Assembly (NCBI GenBank): GCA_964057225.1
Contig: OZ059894.1
Span: 12,968,131-13,032,130, forward strand
Length of the DNA: 64,000 nt
Direction of reading: 5' to 3'
Source: Auanema rhodensis
Lineage: Eukaryota > Nematoda > Chromadorea > Rhabditida > Rhabditidae
Part shown: piece after piece, positions 1 through 9,668 of the stretch
Layout: every line of letters starts with the position of its first letter
Numbering within the stretch: the stretch's first letter is position 1
The notes under the pieces: generated by a model
What the model saw: only the letters and a program-made list of their open reading frames with translations
Databases searched by the model: none
Told to the model about the DNA's origin: nothing
Position numbers and translations under genes: made by a program

Positions 1-173
1 CGTGATTAAATGAAGAAAATGGAGTAAAATGAATTGGAAAATTATAAAATATTTTCATGTTTTATTTCTTGAGTTTCAAAATATTCAAACTTTTTTTTTT
101 CACTGTTTAAAATCTTAATGAACGAATGAATTGTTTCAAAACTATTGTAAAAATATGAGATTGTTTCAAAATA
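1..173 (+). repeat. Reference type A satellite monomer
   Basis: This is a 173-bp unit from one CGTGATTAAATGAAG to the next. It carries GAGTTTCAAAATATTCAAAC, a run of about ten T, CACTGTTTAAAATC, then TTAATGAACGAATGAATTG and ends in GAGATTGTTTCAAAATA. It is the commonest family of the window. Variants include TTACAGAACG instead of TTAATGAACG, GAGCAAAATG instead of GAGTAAAATG, and T-runs of 8-10. Confidence 0.93.
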
Positions 174-346
174 CGTGATTAAATGAAGAAAATGGAGTAA
201 AATGAATTGGAAAATTATAAAATATTTTCATGTTTTATTTCTTGAGTTTCAAAATATTCAAACTTTTTTTTTTCACTGTTTAAAATCTTAATTAACGAAT
301 GAATTGTTTCAAAACTATTGTAAAAATATGAGATTGTTTCAAAATA

Positions 347-521
347 CGTGATTAAATGAAGAAAATGGAGTAAAATGAATTGGAAAATTATAAAATATTT
401 CCATGTTTTATTTTTTTAGTATCAGAAAATTCAAATTAAGATCGTTTTTAATGTTTCAAATCTCAATGAACGAATGAATTGTTTCAAAACTATTGTAAAA
501 ATATGAGATTGTTTCAAAATA
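347..521 (+). repeat. Reference type B satellite monomer
   Basis: This 175-bp unit shares its first 70 and last 60 bases with type A, but the middle is replaced by TTTCCATG, TTTTTTTAGTATCAGAAAATTC and AAGATCGTTTTTAATGTTTC. A and B often alternate, so the middle segment behaves as an exchangeable cassette between conserved flanks. Confidence 0.92.
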
Positions 522-2782
522 CGTGATTAAATGAAGAAAATGGAGCAAAATGAATTGGAAAATTATAAAATATTTTCATGTTTTATTTCTTGAGTATCAA
601 AATATTTAAACTTTTTTTTTTCACTGTTTAAAATCTTAATGAACGAATGAATTGTTTCAAAACTATTGTAAAAATATGAGATTGTTTCAAAATACGTGAT
701 TAAATGAAGAAAATGGAGTAAAATGAATTGGAAAATTATAAAATATTTTCATGTTTTATTTCTTGAGTTTCAAAATATTCAAACTTTTTTTTTTCACTGT
801 TTAAAATCTTACAGAACGAATGAATTGTTTCAAAACTATTGTAAAAATTTGAGATTGTTTCAAAATACGTGATTAAATGAAGAAAATGGAGTAAAATGAA
901 TTGGAAAATTATAAAATATTTCCATGTTTTATTTTCTTAGTATCAGAAAATTCGAATTAAGATCGTTTTCAATGTTTCAAATCTTAATGAACGAATTAAT
1001 TGTTTCAAAACTATTGTAAAAATATGAGATTGTTTCAAAATACGTGATTAAATGAAGAAAATGGAGTAAAATGAATTGGAAAATTATAAAATATTTCCAT
1101 GTTTTATTTTTTTAGTATCAGAAAATTCAAATTAAGATCGTTTTTAATGTTTCAAATCTCAATGAACAAATGAATTGTTTCAAAACTATTGTAAAAATAT
1201 GAGATTGTTTCAAAATACGTGATTAAATGAAGAAAATGGAGTAAAATGAATTGGAAAATTATAAAATATTTTCATGTTTTATTTCTTGAGTTTCAAAATA
1301 TTCAAACTTTTTTTTTTCACTGTTTAAAATCTTAATGAACGAATGAATTGTTTCAAAACTATTGTAAAAATATGAGATTGTTTCAAAATTCGTGATTAAA
1401 TGAAGAAAATGGAGTAAAATGAATTGGAAAATTATAAAATATTTCCATGTTTTATTTTCTTAGTATCAGAAAATTCAAATTAAGATCGTTTTCAATGTTT
1501 CAAATCTTAATGAACGAATTAATCGTTTCAAAACTATTGTAAAAATATGAGATTGTTTCAAAATACGTGATTAAATGAAGAAAATAGAGTAAAATGAATT
1601 GGAATATTATAAAATATTTTCATGTTTTATTTCTTGAGTATCAAAATATTCAAACTTTTTTTTTTCACTGTTTAAAATCTTAATGAACGAATGAATTGTT
1701 TCAAAACTATTGTAAAAATATGAGATTGTTTCAAAATTCGTGATTAAATGAAGAAAATGGAGTAAAATGAATTGGAAAATTATAAAATATTTCCATGTTT
1801 TATTTTCTTAGTATCAGAAAATTCAAATTAAGATCGTTTTCAATGTTTCAAATCTTAATGAACGAATTAATCGTTTCAAAACTATTGTAAAAATATGAGA
1901 TTGTTTCAAAATACGTGATTAAATGAAGAAAATAGAGTAAAATGAATTGGAATATTATAAAATATTTTCATGTTTTATTTCTTGAGTATCAAAATATTCA
2001 AACTTTTTTTTTTCACTGTTTAAAATCTTAATGAACGAATGAATTGTTTCAAAACTATTGTAAAAATATGAGATTGTTTCAAAATACGTGATTAAATGAA
2101 GGAAATGGAGTAAAATGAATTGGAAAATTATAAAATATTTTCATGTTTTATTTCTTGAGTTTCAAAATATTCAAACTTTTTTTTTTCACTGTTTAAAATC
2201 TTAATGAACGAATGAATTGTTTCAAAACTATTGTAAAAATTTGAGATTGTTTCAAAATACGTGATTAAATGAAGAAAATGGAGTAAAATGAATTGGAAAA
2301 TTATAAAATATTTCCATGTTTTAATTTTTTAGTATCAGAAAATTCAAATTAAGATCGTTTTTAATGTTTCAAATCTCAATGAACGAATGAATTGTTTCAA
2401 AACTATTGTAAAAATATGAGATTGTTTCAAAATACGTGATTAAATGAAGAAAATGGAGTAAAATGAATTGGAAAATTATAAAATATTTTCATGTTTTATT
2501 TCTTGAGTTTCAAAATATTCAAACTTTTTTTTTTCACTGTTTAAAATCTTAATGAACGAATGAATTGTTTCAAAACTATTGTAAAAATTTGAGATTGTTT
2601 CAAAATACGTGATTTAATGAAGAAAATAGAGTAAAATGAATTGGAAAATTATAAAATATTTTCATGTTTTATTTTTTTAGTATCAGAAAATTCAAATTAA
2701 GATCGTTTTTAATGTTTCAAATCTTAATGAACGAATGAATTGTTTCAAAACTATTGTAAAAATATGAGATTGTTTCAAAATA

Positions 2783-2957
2783 CGTGATTAAATGAAGAAA
2801 ATGGAGTAAAATGAATTGGAAAATTATAAAATATTTTCATTTTTTATTTCTTGAGTATCAAAATATTCAAAATTATATCTTTTTTACTGTTAAAAACATT
2901 ATTAACTGGATGATTTGTTTGGAAATTATTGTAAAAATATGAGATTGTTTCAAAATA
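2783..2957 (+). repeat. Reference type C satellite monomer
   Basis: This 175-bp unit has TTTCATTTTTTATTTC, AAAATTATATC, ACTGTTAAAAACATTATTAAC and TGGATGATTTGTTTGG. It occurs once per long higher-order unit in block I and is the unit amplified at 13498-15947. Confidence 0.9.
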
Positions 2958-3305
2958 CGTGATTAAATGAAGAAAATGGAGCAAAATGAATTGGAAAATT
3001 ATAAAATATTTTCATGTTTTATTTCTTGAGTATCAAAATATTTAAACTTTTTTTTTTCACTGTTTAAAATCTTACAGAACGAATGAATTGTTTCAAAACT
3101 ATTGTAAAAATTTGAGATTGTTTCAAAATTTGTGATTAAATGAAGAAAATGGAGTAAAATGAATTGGAAAATTATAAAATATTTCCATGTTTTATTTTCT
3201 TAGTATCAGAAAATTCAAATTAAGATCGTTTTTAATGTTTCAAATCTTAATGAACGAATGAATTGTTTCAAAACTATTGTAAAAATATGAGATTGTTTCA
3301 AAATA

Positions 3306-6132
3306 CGTGATTAAATGAAGAAAATGGAGTAAAATGAATTGGAAAATTATAAAATATTTTCATGTTTTATTTCTTGAGTTTCAAAATATTCAAACTTTTT
3401 TTTTTCACTGTTTAAAATCTTAATGAACGAATGAATTGTTTCAAAACTATTGTAAAAATATGAGATTGTTTCAAAATACGTGATTAAATGAAGAAAATGG
3501 AGTAAAATGAATTGGAAAATTATAAAATATTTTCATGTTTTATTTCTTGAGTTTCAAAATATTCAAACTTTTTTTTTTCACTGTTTAAAATCTTAATTAA
3601 CGAATGAATTGTTTCAAAACTATTGTAAAAATATGAGATTGTTTCAAAATACGTGATTAAATGAAGAAAATGGAGTAAAATGAATTGGAAAATTATAAAA
3701 TATTTCCATGTTTTATTTTTTTAGTATCAGAAAATTCAAATTAAGATCGTTTTTAATGTTTCAAATCTCAATGAACGAATGAATTGTTTCAAAACTATTG
3801 TAAAAATATGAGATTGTTTCAAAATACGTGATTAAATGAAGAAAATGGAGCAAAATGAATTGGAAAATTATAAAATATTTTCATGTTTTATTTCTTGAGT
3901 ATCAAAATATTTAAACTTTTTTTTTTCACTGTTTAAAATCTTAATGAACGAATGAATTGTTTCAAAACTATTGTAAAAATATGAGATTGTTTCAAAATAC
4001 GTGATTAAATGAAGAAAATGGAGTAAAATGAATTGGAAAATTATAAAATATTTCCATGTTTTATTTTCTTAGTATCAGAAAATTCGAATTAAGATCGTTT
4101 TCAATGTTTCAAATCTTAATGAACGAATTAATTGTTTCAAAACTATTGTAAAAATATGAGATTGTTTCAAAATACGTGATTAAATGAAGAAAATGGAGTA
4201 AAATGAATTGGAAAATTATAAAATATTTCCATGTTTTATTTTTTTAGTATCAGAAAATTCAAATTAAGATCGTTTTTAATGTTTCAAATCTCAATGAACG
4301 AATGAATTGTTTCAAAACTATTGTAAAAATATGAGATTGTTTCAAAATACGTGATTAAATGAAGAAAATGGAGTAAAATGAATTGGAAAATTATAAAATA
4401 TTTTCATGTTTTATTTCTTGAGTTTCAAAATATTCAAACTTTTTTTTTTCACTGTTTAAAATCTTAATGAACGAATGAATTGTTTCAAAACTATTGTAAA
4501 AATATGAGATTGTTTCAAAATACGTGATTAAATGAAGAAAATGGAGTAAAATGAATTGGAAAATTATAAAATATTTCCATGTTTTATTTTCTTAGTATCA
4601 GAAAATTCAAATTAAGATCGTTTTCAATGTTTCAAATCTTAATGAACGAATTAATCGTCTCAAAACTATTGTAAAAATATGAGATTGTTTCAAAATACGT
4701 GATTAAATGAAGAAAATAGAGTAAAATGAATTGGAATATTATGAAATATTTTCATGTTTTATTTCTTGAGTATCAAAATATTCAAACTTTTTTTTTTCAC
4801 TGTTTAAAATCTTAATGAACGAATGAATTGTTTCAAAACTATTGTAAAAATAAGAGATTGTTTCAAAATACGTGATTAAATGAAGGAAATGGAGTAAAAT
4901 GAATTGGAAAATTATAAAATATTTTCATGTTTTATTTCTTGAGTTTCAAAATATTCAAACTTTTTTTTTTCACTGTTTAAAATCTTAATGAACGAATGAA
5001 TTGTTTCAAAACTATTGTAAAAATTTGAGATTGTTTCAAAATACGTGATTAAATGAAGAAAATGGAGTAAAATGAATTGGAAAATTATAAAATATTTCCA
5101 TGTTTTATTTTTTTAGTATCAGAAAATTCAAATTAAGATCGTTTTTAATGTTTCAAATCTCAATGAACGAATGAATTGTTTCAAAACTATTGTAAAAATA
5201 TGAGATTGTTTCAAAATACGTGATTAAATGAAGAAAATGGAGTAAAATGAATTGGAAAATTATAAAATATTTTCATGTTTTATTTCTTGAGTTTCAAAAT
5301 ATTCAAACTTTTTTTTTTCACTGTTTAAAATCTTAATGAACGAATGAATTGTTTCAAAACTATTGTAAAAATTTGAGATTGTTTCAAAATACGTGATTTA
5401 ATGAAGAAAATAGAGTAAAATGAATTGGAAAATTATAAAATATTTTCATGTTTTATTTTTTTAGTATCAGAAAATTCAAATTAAGATCGTTTTTAATGTT
5501 TCAAATCTTAATGAACGAATGAATTGTTTCAAAACTATTGTAAAAATATGAGATTGTTTCAAAATACGTGATTAAATGAAGAAAATGGAGTAAAATGAAT
5601 TGGAAAATTATAAAATATTTTCATTTTTTATTTCTTGAGTATCAAAATATTCAAAATTATATCTTTTTTACTGTTAAAAACATTATTAACTGGATGATTT
5701 GTTTGGAAATTATTGTAAAAATATGAGATTGTTTCAAAATACGTGATTAAATGAAGAAAATGGAGTAAAATGAATTGGAAAATTATAAAATATTTCCATG
5801 TTTTATTTTTTTAGTATCAGAAAATTCAAATTAAGATCGTTTTTAATGTTTCAAATCTCAATGAACGAATGAATTGTTTCAAAACTATTGTAAAAATATG
5901 AGATTGTTTCAAAATACGTGATTAAATGAAGAAAATGGAGTAAAATGAATTGGAAAATTATAAAATATTTTCATGTTTTATTTCTTGAGTTTCAAAATAT
6001 TCAAACTTTTTTTTTTCACTGTTTAAAATCTTAATGAACGAATGAATTGTTTCAAAACTATTGTAAAAATTTGAGATTGTTTCAAAATACGTGATTTAAT
6101 GAAGAAAATAGAGTAAAATGAATTGGAAAATT
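3306..6132 (+). repeat. Higher-order repeat unit 2 (deletion variant, interrupted by DIRS copy 1)
   Basis: The monomer order of 1-3305 repeats but lacks the ACAGAAC monomer, the duplicated TTAATCG/GGAATATT pair and the two monomers after type C. After the type C monomer (about 5567) the series B, A, GTGATTTAATG recurs, and the last of these is split by the DIRS element. The interrupted series resumes at 10582 with the rest of that monomer, then type C. Confidence 0.75.
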
Positions 6133-6168
6133 TTCTTAAATTTTCCTATTTTATGAAGTAAAATTTTA
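6133..6168 (-). repeat. Terminal extension of DIRS copy 1
   Basis: These 36 bp lie outside the ITR at the YR-proximal end only. The reverse complement is present inside the ICR (6579-6614). A one-sided extension of the downstream ITR is a known feature of DIRS-1-like elements. Confidence 0.85.
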
Positions 6169-6344
6169 ATTATATCCCATGTCTTAAGCTATTTATTTTC
6201 CAAATAACATATCTTCTCGGTAATCAATAAAACAAAAATTAACAGAAATCAACAGTATTTCGTAACACATTGTAAAATGAGCGTATCATTACCCGTGGTG
6301 CTAACCAGTAATGACACGCCCCCTAACTAACACATAAACATCAG
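6169..6344 (-). repeat. Downstream inverted terminal repeat of DIRS copy 1
   Basis: 176 bp, from ATTATATCCCATGTC to AACATCAG, and the reverse complement of 10406-10581 as far as I can read. It carries the copy-specific base A at 6291 (ATTACCC), matched by T at 10459 in the other ITR. On the minus strand it contains AATAAA (complement of 6192-6197), a candidate polyadenylation signal close to the element end. Confidence 0.93.
6192..6197 (-). promoter_or_regulatory. Candidate polyadenylation signal, copy 1
   Basis: AATAAA reads on the coding strand inside the downstream ITR. Cleavage 10-30 nt further on would end the RNA near the ITR/extension boundary, so terminal sequence would be missing from the RNA and would have to be restored from the ICR. 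Motif only; no transcript evidence. Confidence 0.4.
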
Positions 6345-6562
6345 AGTCAAAAAAATATAAACTTCACAATGTAACAAGGTATAATACATCAAAACAAAAG
6401 AAACAATAAAATCACTTCTTCATTTTACTGTTGTTTCTATTAAAAGGTTTTACAGGTATTGAGTTCGAAGACGACCATCTACTGCAATAACATAAACATT
6501 TTTTTCAAGCTGAATATAAAAGAGGGATGGTGAACACACACAGGGGATGGTGGAGGGAAGTC
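6345..6562 (-). other. Non-coding spacer between downstream ITR and ICR, copy 1
   Basis: 218 bp without a useful ORF. On the plus strand it holds TATAAAAG at 6515-6522, followed by GGGATGGTG at 6524-6532 and again at 6544-6552. It differs from copy 2 at one adjacent base pair (GTATTATACC versus GTTATATACC on the coding strand). No other structure seen. Confidence 0.7.
6515..6522 (+). promoter_or_regulatory. TATA-like box pointing antisense, copy 1
   Basis: TATAAAAG followed by AGGG is a good TATA-box match on the strand opposite to the genes. A start about 30 bp downstream would fall just before the ICR and give RNA antisense to the ICR and YR. Antisense transcription from the downstream end is known for Dictyostelium DIRS-1; here it is an inference from the motif. 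Confidence 0.35.
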
Positions 6563-6638
6563 AGACATGGGATATAATTAAAATTTTACTTCATAAAATA
6601 GGAAAATTTAAGAAATTATATCCCATGTCTTAAGCTAT
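6563..6638 (-). repeat. Internal complementary region (ICR) of DIRS copy 1
   Basis: On the plus strand, 6563-6614 is the reverse complement of 6133-6184 (36-bp extension plus 16 bp of ITR), and 6615-6638 is the reverse complement of the outer 24 bp of the other end (10558-10581). The two parts abut with no extra base, so the ICR equals the inverse of a head-to-tail junction of the element ends. It starts 3 bp after the YR stop codon. In DIRS elements this region templates completion of the termini and circle closure. Confidence 0.92.
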
Positions 6639-6641
6639 CTT

Positions 6642-7853
6642 TCAAAAAATTGCAGCTTGAAAGGATCTGGTTCTGCAGTAGTGTTTGAAAAATGAAGTGT
6701 CGGATTTCCAATTTGCGGCACTCATTATAGTTTTCAATGGAACCCCTTTTTTAAAAGCTGACGAAGTAGAAGCGTGACGGGTAGAGTGCGCAGAAAATCT
6801 ATGCGGTATTTTTGCCAACGATAAAATATCCCTTATCCACCGAGCTACTGTTGTACTTGTAATACTCGTTCCTTGTGAGATGGATATCAGTAAATTATTT
6901 GAAAGCCGTTTAGACTCAGTTTTGTCTAAATATGCTTTGATACATGCTACCGGACAGAGTAACGGTCTGTCTAAAGAAATCTCATAGGTAGCTTTATGAG
7001 GTATTCCCGCTTTTCTATTTTTATTTCTATAATTTATGAAAAACGTAACACCGTTATCATTGAATTGAACATGGTCTATAGAGAACTGCGCTATTTCTGA
7101 CACTCGTTTTGGGGAGCATAAAGCTAATAGCATTGCTAATTTTTTGGTTAGTAGTTCCAACGATAATTCGTTGTTGGGCCCCAGACTTTCTAAATATGAA
7201 AGAACAATGGAAGGTTCCCAAGAATCTATATATTTAGGTTGTGGAGGTTTTAATCTGAACGCTCCCCTAGATATTCTACTAAGTAAAGGGTTATCCCGAA
7301 GAGGGGGACTAATTTTCAGAAAGTCAGCTAAAGCACAAAGTGCGGATTTATAGCCCAAAACTGTTGAAACGGCTTTGTCGTTAAACATAGATGACAAAAA
7401 ATCTGCAGCGGTTGAAGGAGAGGGAGTAATAGAAATTTTGTGAGAAGCACAATAAATTTCCCACTTTTTAAGAGCTGTATTATATTGCTTACGAGTTCCT
7501 GCAGCCCAGGAGTTTAAGAATAGAGACATGGTATCATTAGATATATCAGGAATTAGGCCAGTCAAATTCTCCATGCTAAGAGCTGGAAGTTGTGGCTCTT
7601 CAACAGTGGGTGAACTTCTCCCACTGGGTTCCGTAAGAGGTAAGGGTGTTGTAATACCCGTACTTCCTTGTGAATTTTCTTTAATGTAGGGAACCAATAT
7701 TGACTTGTCCAGTTCGGAGCTATTAAGATTGCTTTGCATCGATCTCGAACAATCTTTGCTATTGCTTTCCCCACCATTGAAAATGGAGGGAAAATGTAAG
7801 CGTATCCTTGTGATACTTCTGCCCAATTTACGGCAAAGGAGTTGATAAAGCAA
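6642..7853 (-). CDS. Tyrosine recombinase (YR) of DIRS copy 1
   Basis: A lambda-integrase-family tyrosine recombinase that would insert the circular DNA intermediate, replacing a DDE integrase. The frame is open for 403 codons. The recognisable protein starts near residue 100: an N-terminal helical, SAM-like DNA-binding part (about 100-200, with TRKQYNTALKKW) and a catalytic domain (about 210-400) with Arg250 (SPKRVSEIA), His356-x-x-Arg359 (HSTRH), Trp382 (ANW) and Tyr392 (KHYC), so the catalytic set is complete. The first 97 codons overlap the RT frame and look low in information; the Met94 codon at 7574-7572 overlaps the RT stop (7564-7562) by 13 nt, so a 310-aa product starting there is my preferred model. 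The stop is followed by the ICR after 3 bp. It differs from copy 2 at residue 73 (Leu/Phe) and 126 (Thr/Ser). Confidence 0.9.
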   Translation of the reverse strand: MLYQLLCRKLGRSITRIRLHFPSIFNGGESNSKDCSRSMQSNLNSSELDKSILVPYIKENSQGSTGITTPLPLTEPSGRSSPTVEEPQLPALSMENLTGLIPDISNDTMSLFLNSWAAGTRKQYNTALKKWEIYCASHKISITPSPSTAADFLSSMFNDKAVSTVLGYKSALCALADFLKISPPLRDNPLLSRISRGAFRLKPPQPKYIDSWEPSIVLSYLESLGPNNELSLELLTKKLAMLLALCSPKRVSEIAQFSIDHVQFNDNGVTFFINYRNKNRKAGIPHKATYEISLDRPLLCPVACIKAYLDKTESKRLSNNLLISISQGTSITSTTVARWIRDILSLAKIPHRFSAHSTRHASTSSAFKKGVPLKTIMSAANWKSDTSFFKHYCRTRSFQAAIF

Positions 7854-9625
7854 GCTCCCGGGTCTGGAAGGTATGAAATATATCTATCTAATTTGAAATT
7901 ATTTGAAGAAGCAAATAGATCAATGTTAGGTGTTCCCCATTCAAGGAATATTTCTTTAATGATTTCATCATGTAAGGACCACTCCTCACTATCTAAGAAC
8001 TGTCCTCTCGATAACTTGTCGGCGGAAATATTTTGTCGTCCCGGAATATGAGAAGCTTTTATTCTGATACCGCGGACAGTGCAAAATTCCCATAACTTTA
8101 AGGCTATATCTGAGCCTTCAGCCGAACGAGTGCCTCCTCGTTTGTTAATATAAGCAATAGCCGACATGTTATCAAGAAGTAAGGTCACGTCTACGTAACT
8201 TTTAGATTTGAGGAAGAATGAAACCGCTTTATAAGCAGCGCTCAGTTCTCTCCAGTTAATATGAAGTTTCTTTTCTTCAATAGACCAGATTCCGGAAATT
8301 TGTTGACCGTCCATACAACCTCCATATCCTCGCAAGGAAGCGTCGGATGTTATAGTTATCGAAGGTGAAAACGGACAAAACGAAACAGGCAGATGCATTA
8401 CAGTTTCCAAGATAAATTTAACTTGAGGAAATATTATGTCCAAATCTCGCGATCTATTTAACTTTTCGTTAATGTGTAAGGAAGAAGAGAGAGCTTTCAA
8501 GGATACCACACCTAGCGCACGTTGGAGAGAGTGAACGAAAAAACTGATTTCGGGATGAACAATAGCAGTAAAGTTCAATAAGCCCAACAGGGATGCAAAA
8601 CATCTTAATGTGGCGTCTGGTTTATTTACCCGATCTAATGCATTTTGAATGCGATCTAACTTTGATACTGGTATTGACCATGTACCTTCCTGGGCATTTA
8701 GATTGATTCCCAGAAATTCTATTCTTTGAGTAGGGATTAAAATGGATTTAGTGTGGTTAACTGAGAAACCAGATTGCTTGAATAAACACAAGGCTAACTG
8801 AATATGCTCTTGTACTTGAGTGACAGATGACCCAATAAACAGCCAATCGTCTAGATAGTTAATAATGCGAACTCCTTTACTTCGTAAATACGAAGCAAGG
8901 ACTCTAACGATCTTATGAAAGGTGAATGGAGCTGAACTAAGGCCAAATGGCATGGCTTGAAAAACATAACCAGAACCTCCAGCTCGAAAAGCTAGGAAAG
9001 GTTGATGTTCTGGATCAATAGGAACAGCATGATATGCAGACGAAAAATCTATTTTAGCTAACCAATCCGATGGTTGTATCAATAGTGATACATCTTTAAT
9101 TGATTCTAGCTTGAAGGGAAGGTCCTGCAGATATGAATTGAGTCGTCTCAGATTCAAAATAAAGCGAAACTCTCCATCTTTCTTGGGCACAACAAAAGCA
9201 GGGGATAAGAATACCTTTTCATTTTTTTGAATAGGTCTAATGGTGCCTTCTGACAGCATATCCACTATCAATAAGTCAAGGTTTCTTGAAGAGACCGAGT
9301 TATTAAGCGAGGAATCAAAATTACTCAAAGGAGGTAGATAACCGTTAAATGGTAAACGATAATTAATAACTGATTGCAAAATGAACAAATCAGACGAAAT
9401 AGAAAACCAAAATGAACAATGATTGGCTAATGAACGTGCAGAAAAGGAGGGAACTAACTTCGTACGTTGAGCAACAGAGCGGGAAGTAGTTTTCCTATTA
9501 ACAGTGTGTCTACGGTCCGATGGTACCACACGACGTTGAGATTGCTCCGAGCGGTGTTTCATAACCTCGTTAGGTTTTCTCAGTTCGGCTCGCAGTGCTC
9601 GCCCAAACAGTTCCACGGCCTGAGC
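7562..9625 (-). CDS. Reverse transcriptase-RNase H-methyltransferase-like polyprotein, exon 2, DIRS copy 1
   Basis: This would copy element RNA into DNA. Counting from the first residue after the intron (687 aa): RT about 115-310 with PKKDGEF (147-153), motif A Asp193 (KIDFSSAYHAVPI), motif B FGLSSAP (227-233) and YLDD (257-260); RNase H about 420-540 with Asp428, Glu460, Asp485 and Asp536; then a region (about 555-655) with NIDLFAS and FPPF (612-615) that matches the Dam-methyltransferase-like module of DIRS elements. No ATG lies near the 5' end of this frame (first Met at residue 22), and the frame is joined in phase to Gag only by removing the 43-nt intron at 9626-9668. The spliced product would be 922 aa. 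It overlaps the YR ORF at its 3' end. It differs from copy 2 by Tyr/Ser and Asn/His at residues 96 and 109. Confidence 0.92.
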   Translation of the reverse strand, partial: AQAVELFGRALRAELRKPNEVMKHRSEQSQRRVVPSDRRHTVNRKTTSRSVAQRTKLVPSFSARSLANHCSFWFSISSDLFILQSVINYRLPFNGYLPPLSNFDSSLNNSVSSRNLDLLIVDMLSEGTIRPIQKNEKVFLSPAFVVPKKDGEFRFILNLRRLNSYLQDLPFKLESIKDVSLLIQPSDWLAKIDFSSAYHAVPIDPEHQPFLAFRAGGSGYVFQAMPFGLSSAPFTFHKIVRVLASYLRSKGVRIINYLDDWLFIGSSVTQVQEHIQLALCLFKQSGFSVNHTKSILIPTQRIEFLGINLNAQEGTWSIPVSKLDRIQNALDRVNKPDATLRCFASLLGLLNFTAIVHPEISFFVHSLQRALGVVSLKALSSSLHINEKLNRSRDLDIIFPQVKFILETVMHLPVSFCPFSPSITITSDASLRGYGGCMDGQQISGIWSIEEKKLHINWRELSAAYKAVSFFLKSKSYVDVTLLLDNMSAIAYINKRGGTRSAEGSDIALKLWEFCTVRGIRIKASHIPGRQNISADKLSRGQFLDSEEWSLHDEIIKEIFLEWGTPNIDLFASSNNFKLDRYISYLPDPGACFINSFAVNWAEVSQGYAYIFPPFSMVGKAIAKIVRDRCKAILIAPNWTSQYWFPTLKKIHKEVRVLQHPYLLRNPVGEVHPLLKSHNFQLLAWRI

Positions 9626-9668
9626 CTGTAAAACAAATAATATAAGGTTAAAAGGCGGAGTGACTTAC
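9626..9668 (-). other. 43-nt spliceosomal intron joining Gag to RT, copy 1
   Basis: On the coding strand the donor is GGA|GTAAGT and the acceptor is TTTGTTTTACAG|GCTCAG, with a branch-like TTTTAAC about 22 nt before the acceptor. The donor falls exactly after Gag codon 235 (phase 0) and the acceptor opens the RT frame at its first codon. Unspliced RNA reads six more codons (VSHSAF) to TAA. 43 is not a multiple of three, so the intron cannot simply be read through. Confidence 0.8.

Larger units (their letters stand above)
1..3305 (+). repeat. Higher-order repeat unit 1 (19 monomers)
   Basis: The ordered series of monomer variants here recurs downstream: A; A with TTAATTAACG; B; GAGCAAAATG type; A with TTACAGAACG; B with ATTCGAATT; B; A; B with TTAATCG; the AATAGAG/GGAATATT type (these last two duplicated here); the AAGGAAATGG type; B; A; the GTGATTTAATG type; C; GAGCAAAATG with ACAGAAC; and B. 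The same order restarts at 3306, giving a period of 3305 bp. Confidence 0.8.
1..6132 (+). repeat. AT-rich satellite array, block I (about 35 monomers)
   Basis: Head-to-tail monomers of 173-175 bp fill this stretch with no gene. I phase them at the recurring CGTGATTAAATGAAG. Three families alternate: type A (GAGTTTCAAAATATTC, then a T-run and CACTG), type B (AGTATCAGAAAATTC, then AAGATCG) and type C (TTATATC, then AACTGGATGATTTG). Monomer starts run 1, 174, 347, 522, 695, 868 and so on. The first 19 monomers (1-3305) are followed by a second, partly deleted copy of the same ordered series from 3306. The last monomer is cut by the DIRS insertion at 6132. No convincing ORF is present. Confidence 0.97.

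Noticed and set aside
1-6132. CRISPR-like regular repeats
   Set aside because: Whole 173-175-bp units repeat head to tail with no unique spacers; this is satellite DNA.
7144-7353. 69-aa plus-strand open frame inside YR copy 1 (also 7842-8051, and the mirror frames in copy 2)
   Set aside because: They are antisense shadows of the YR and RT genes, with no recognisable product.
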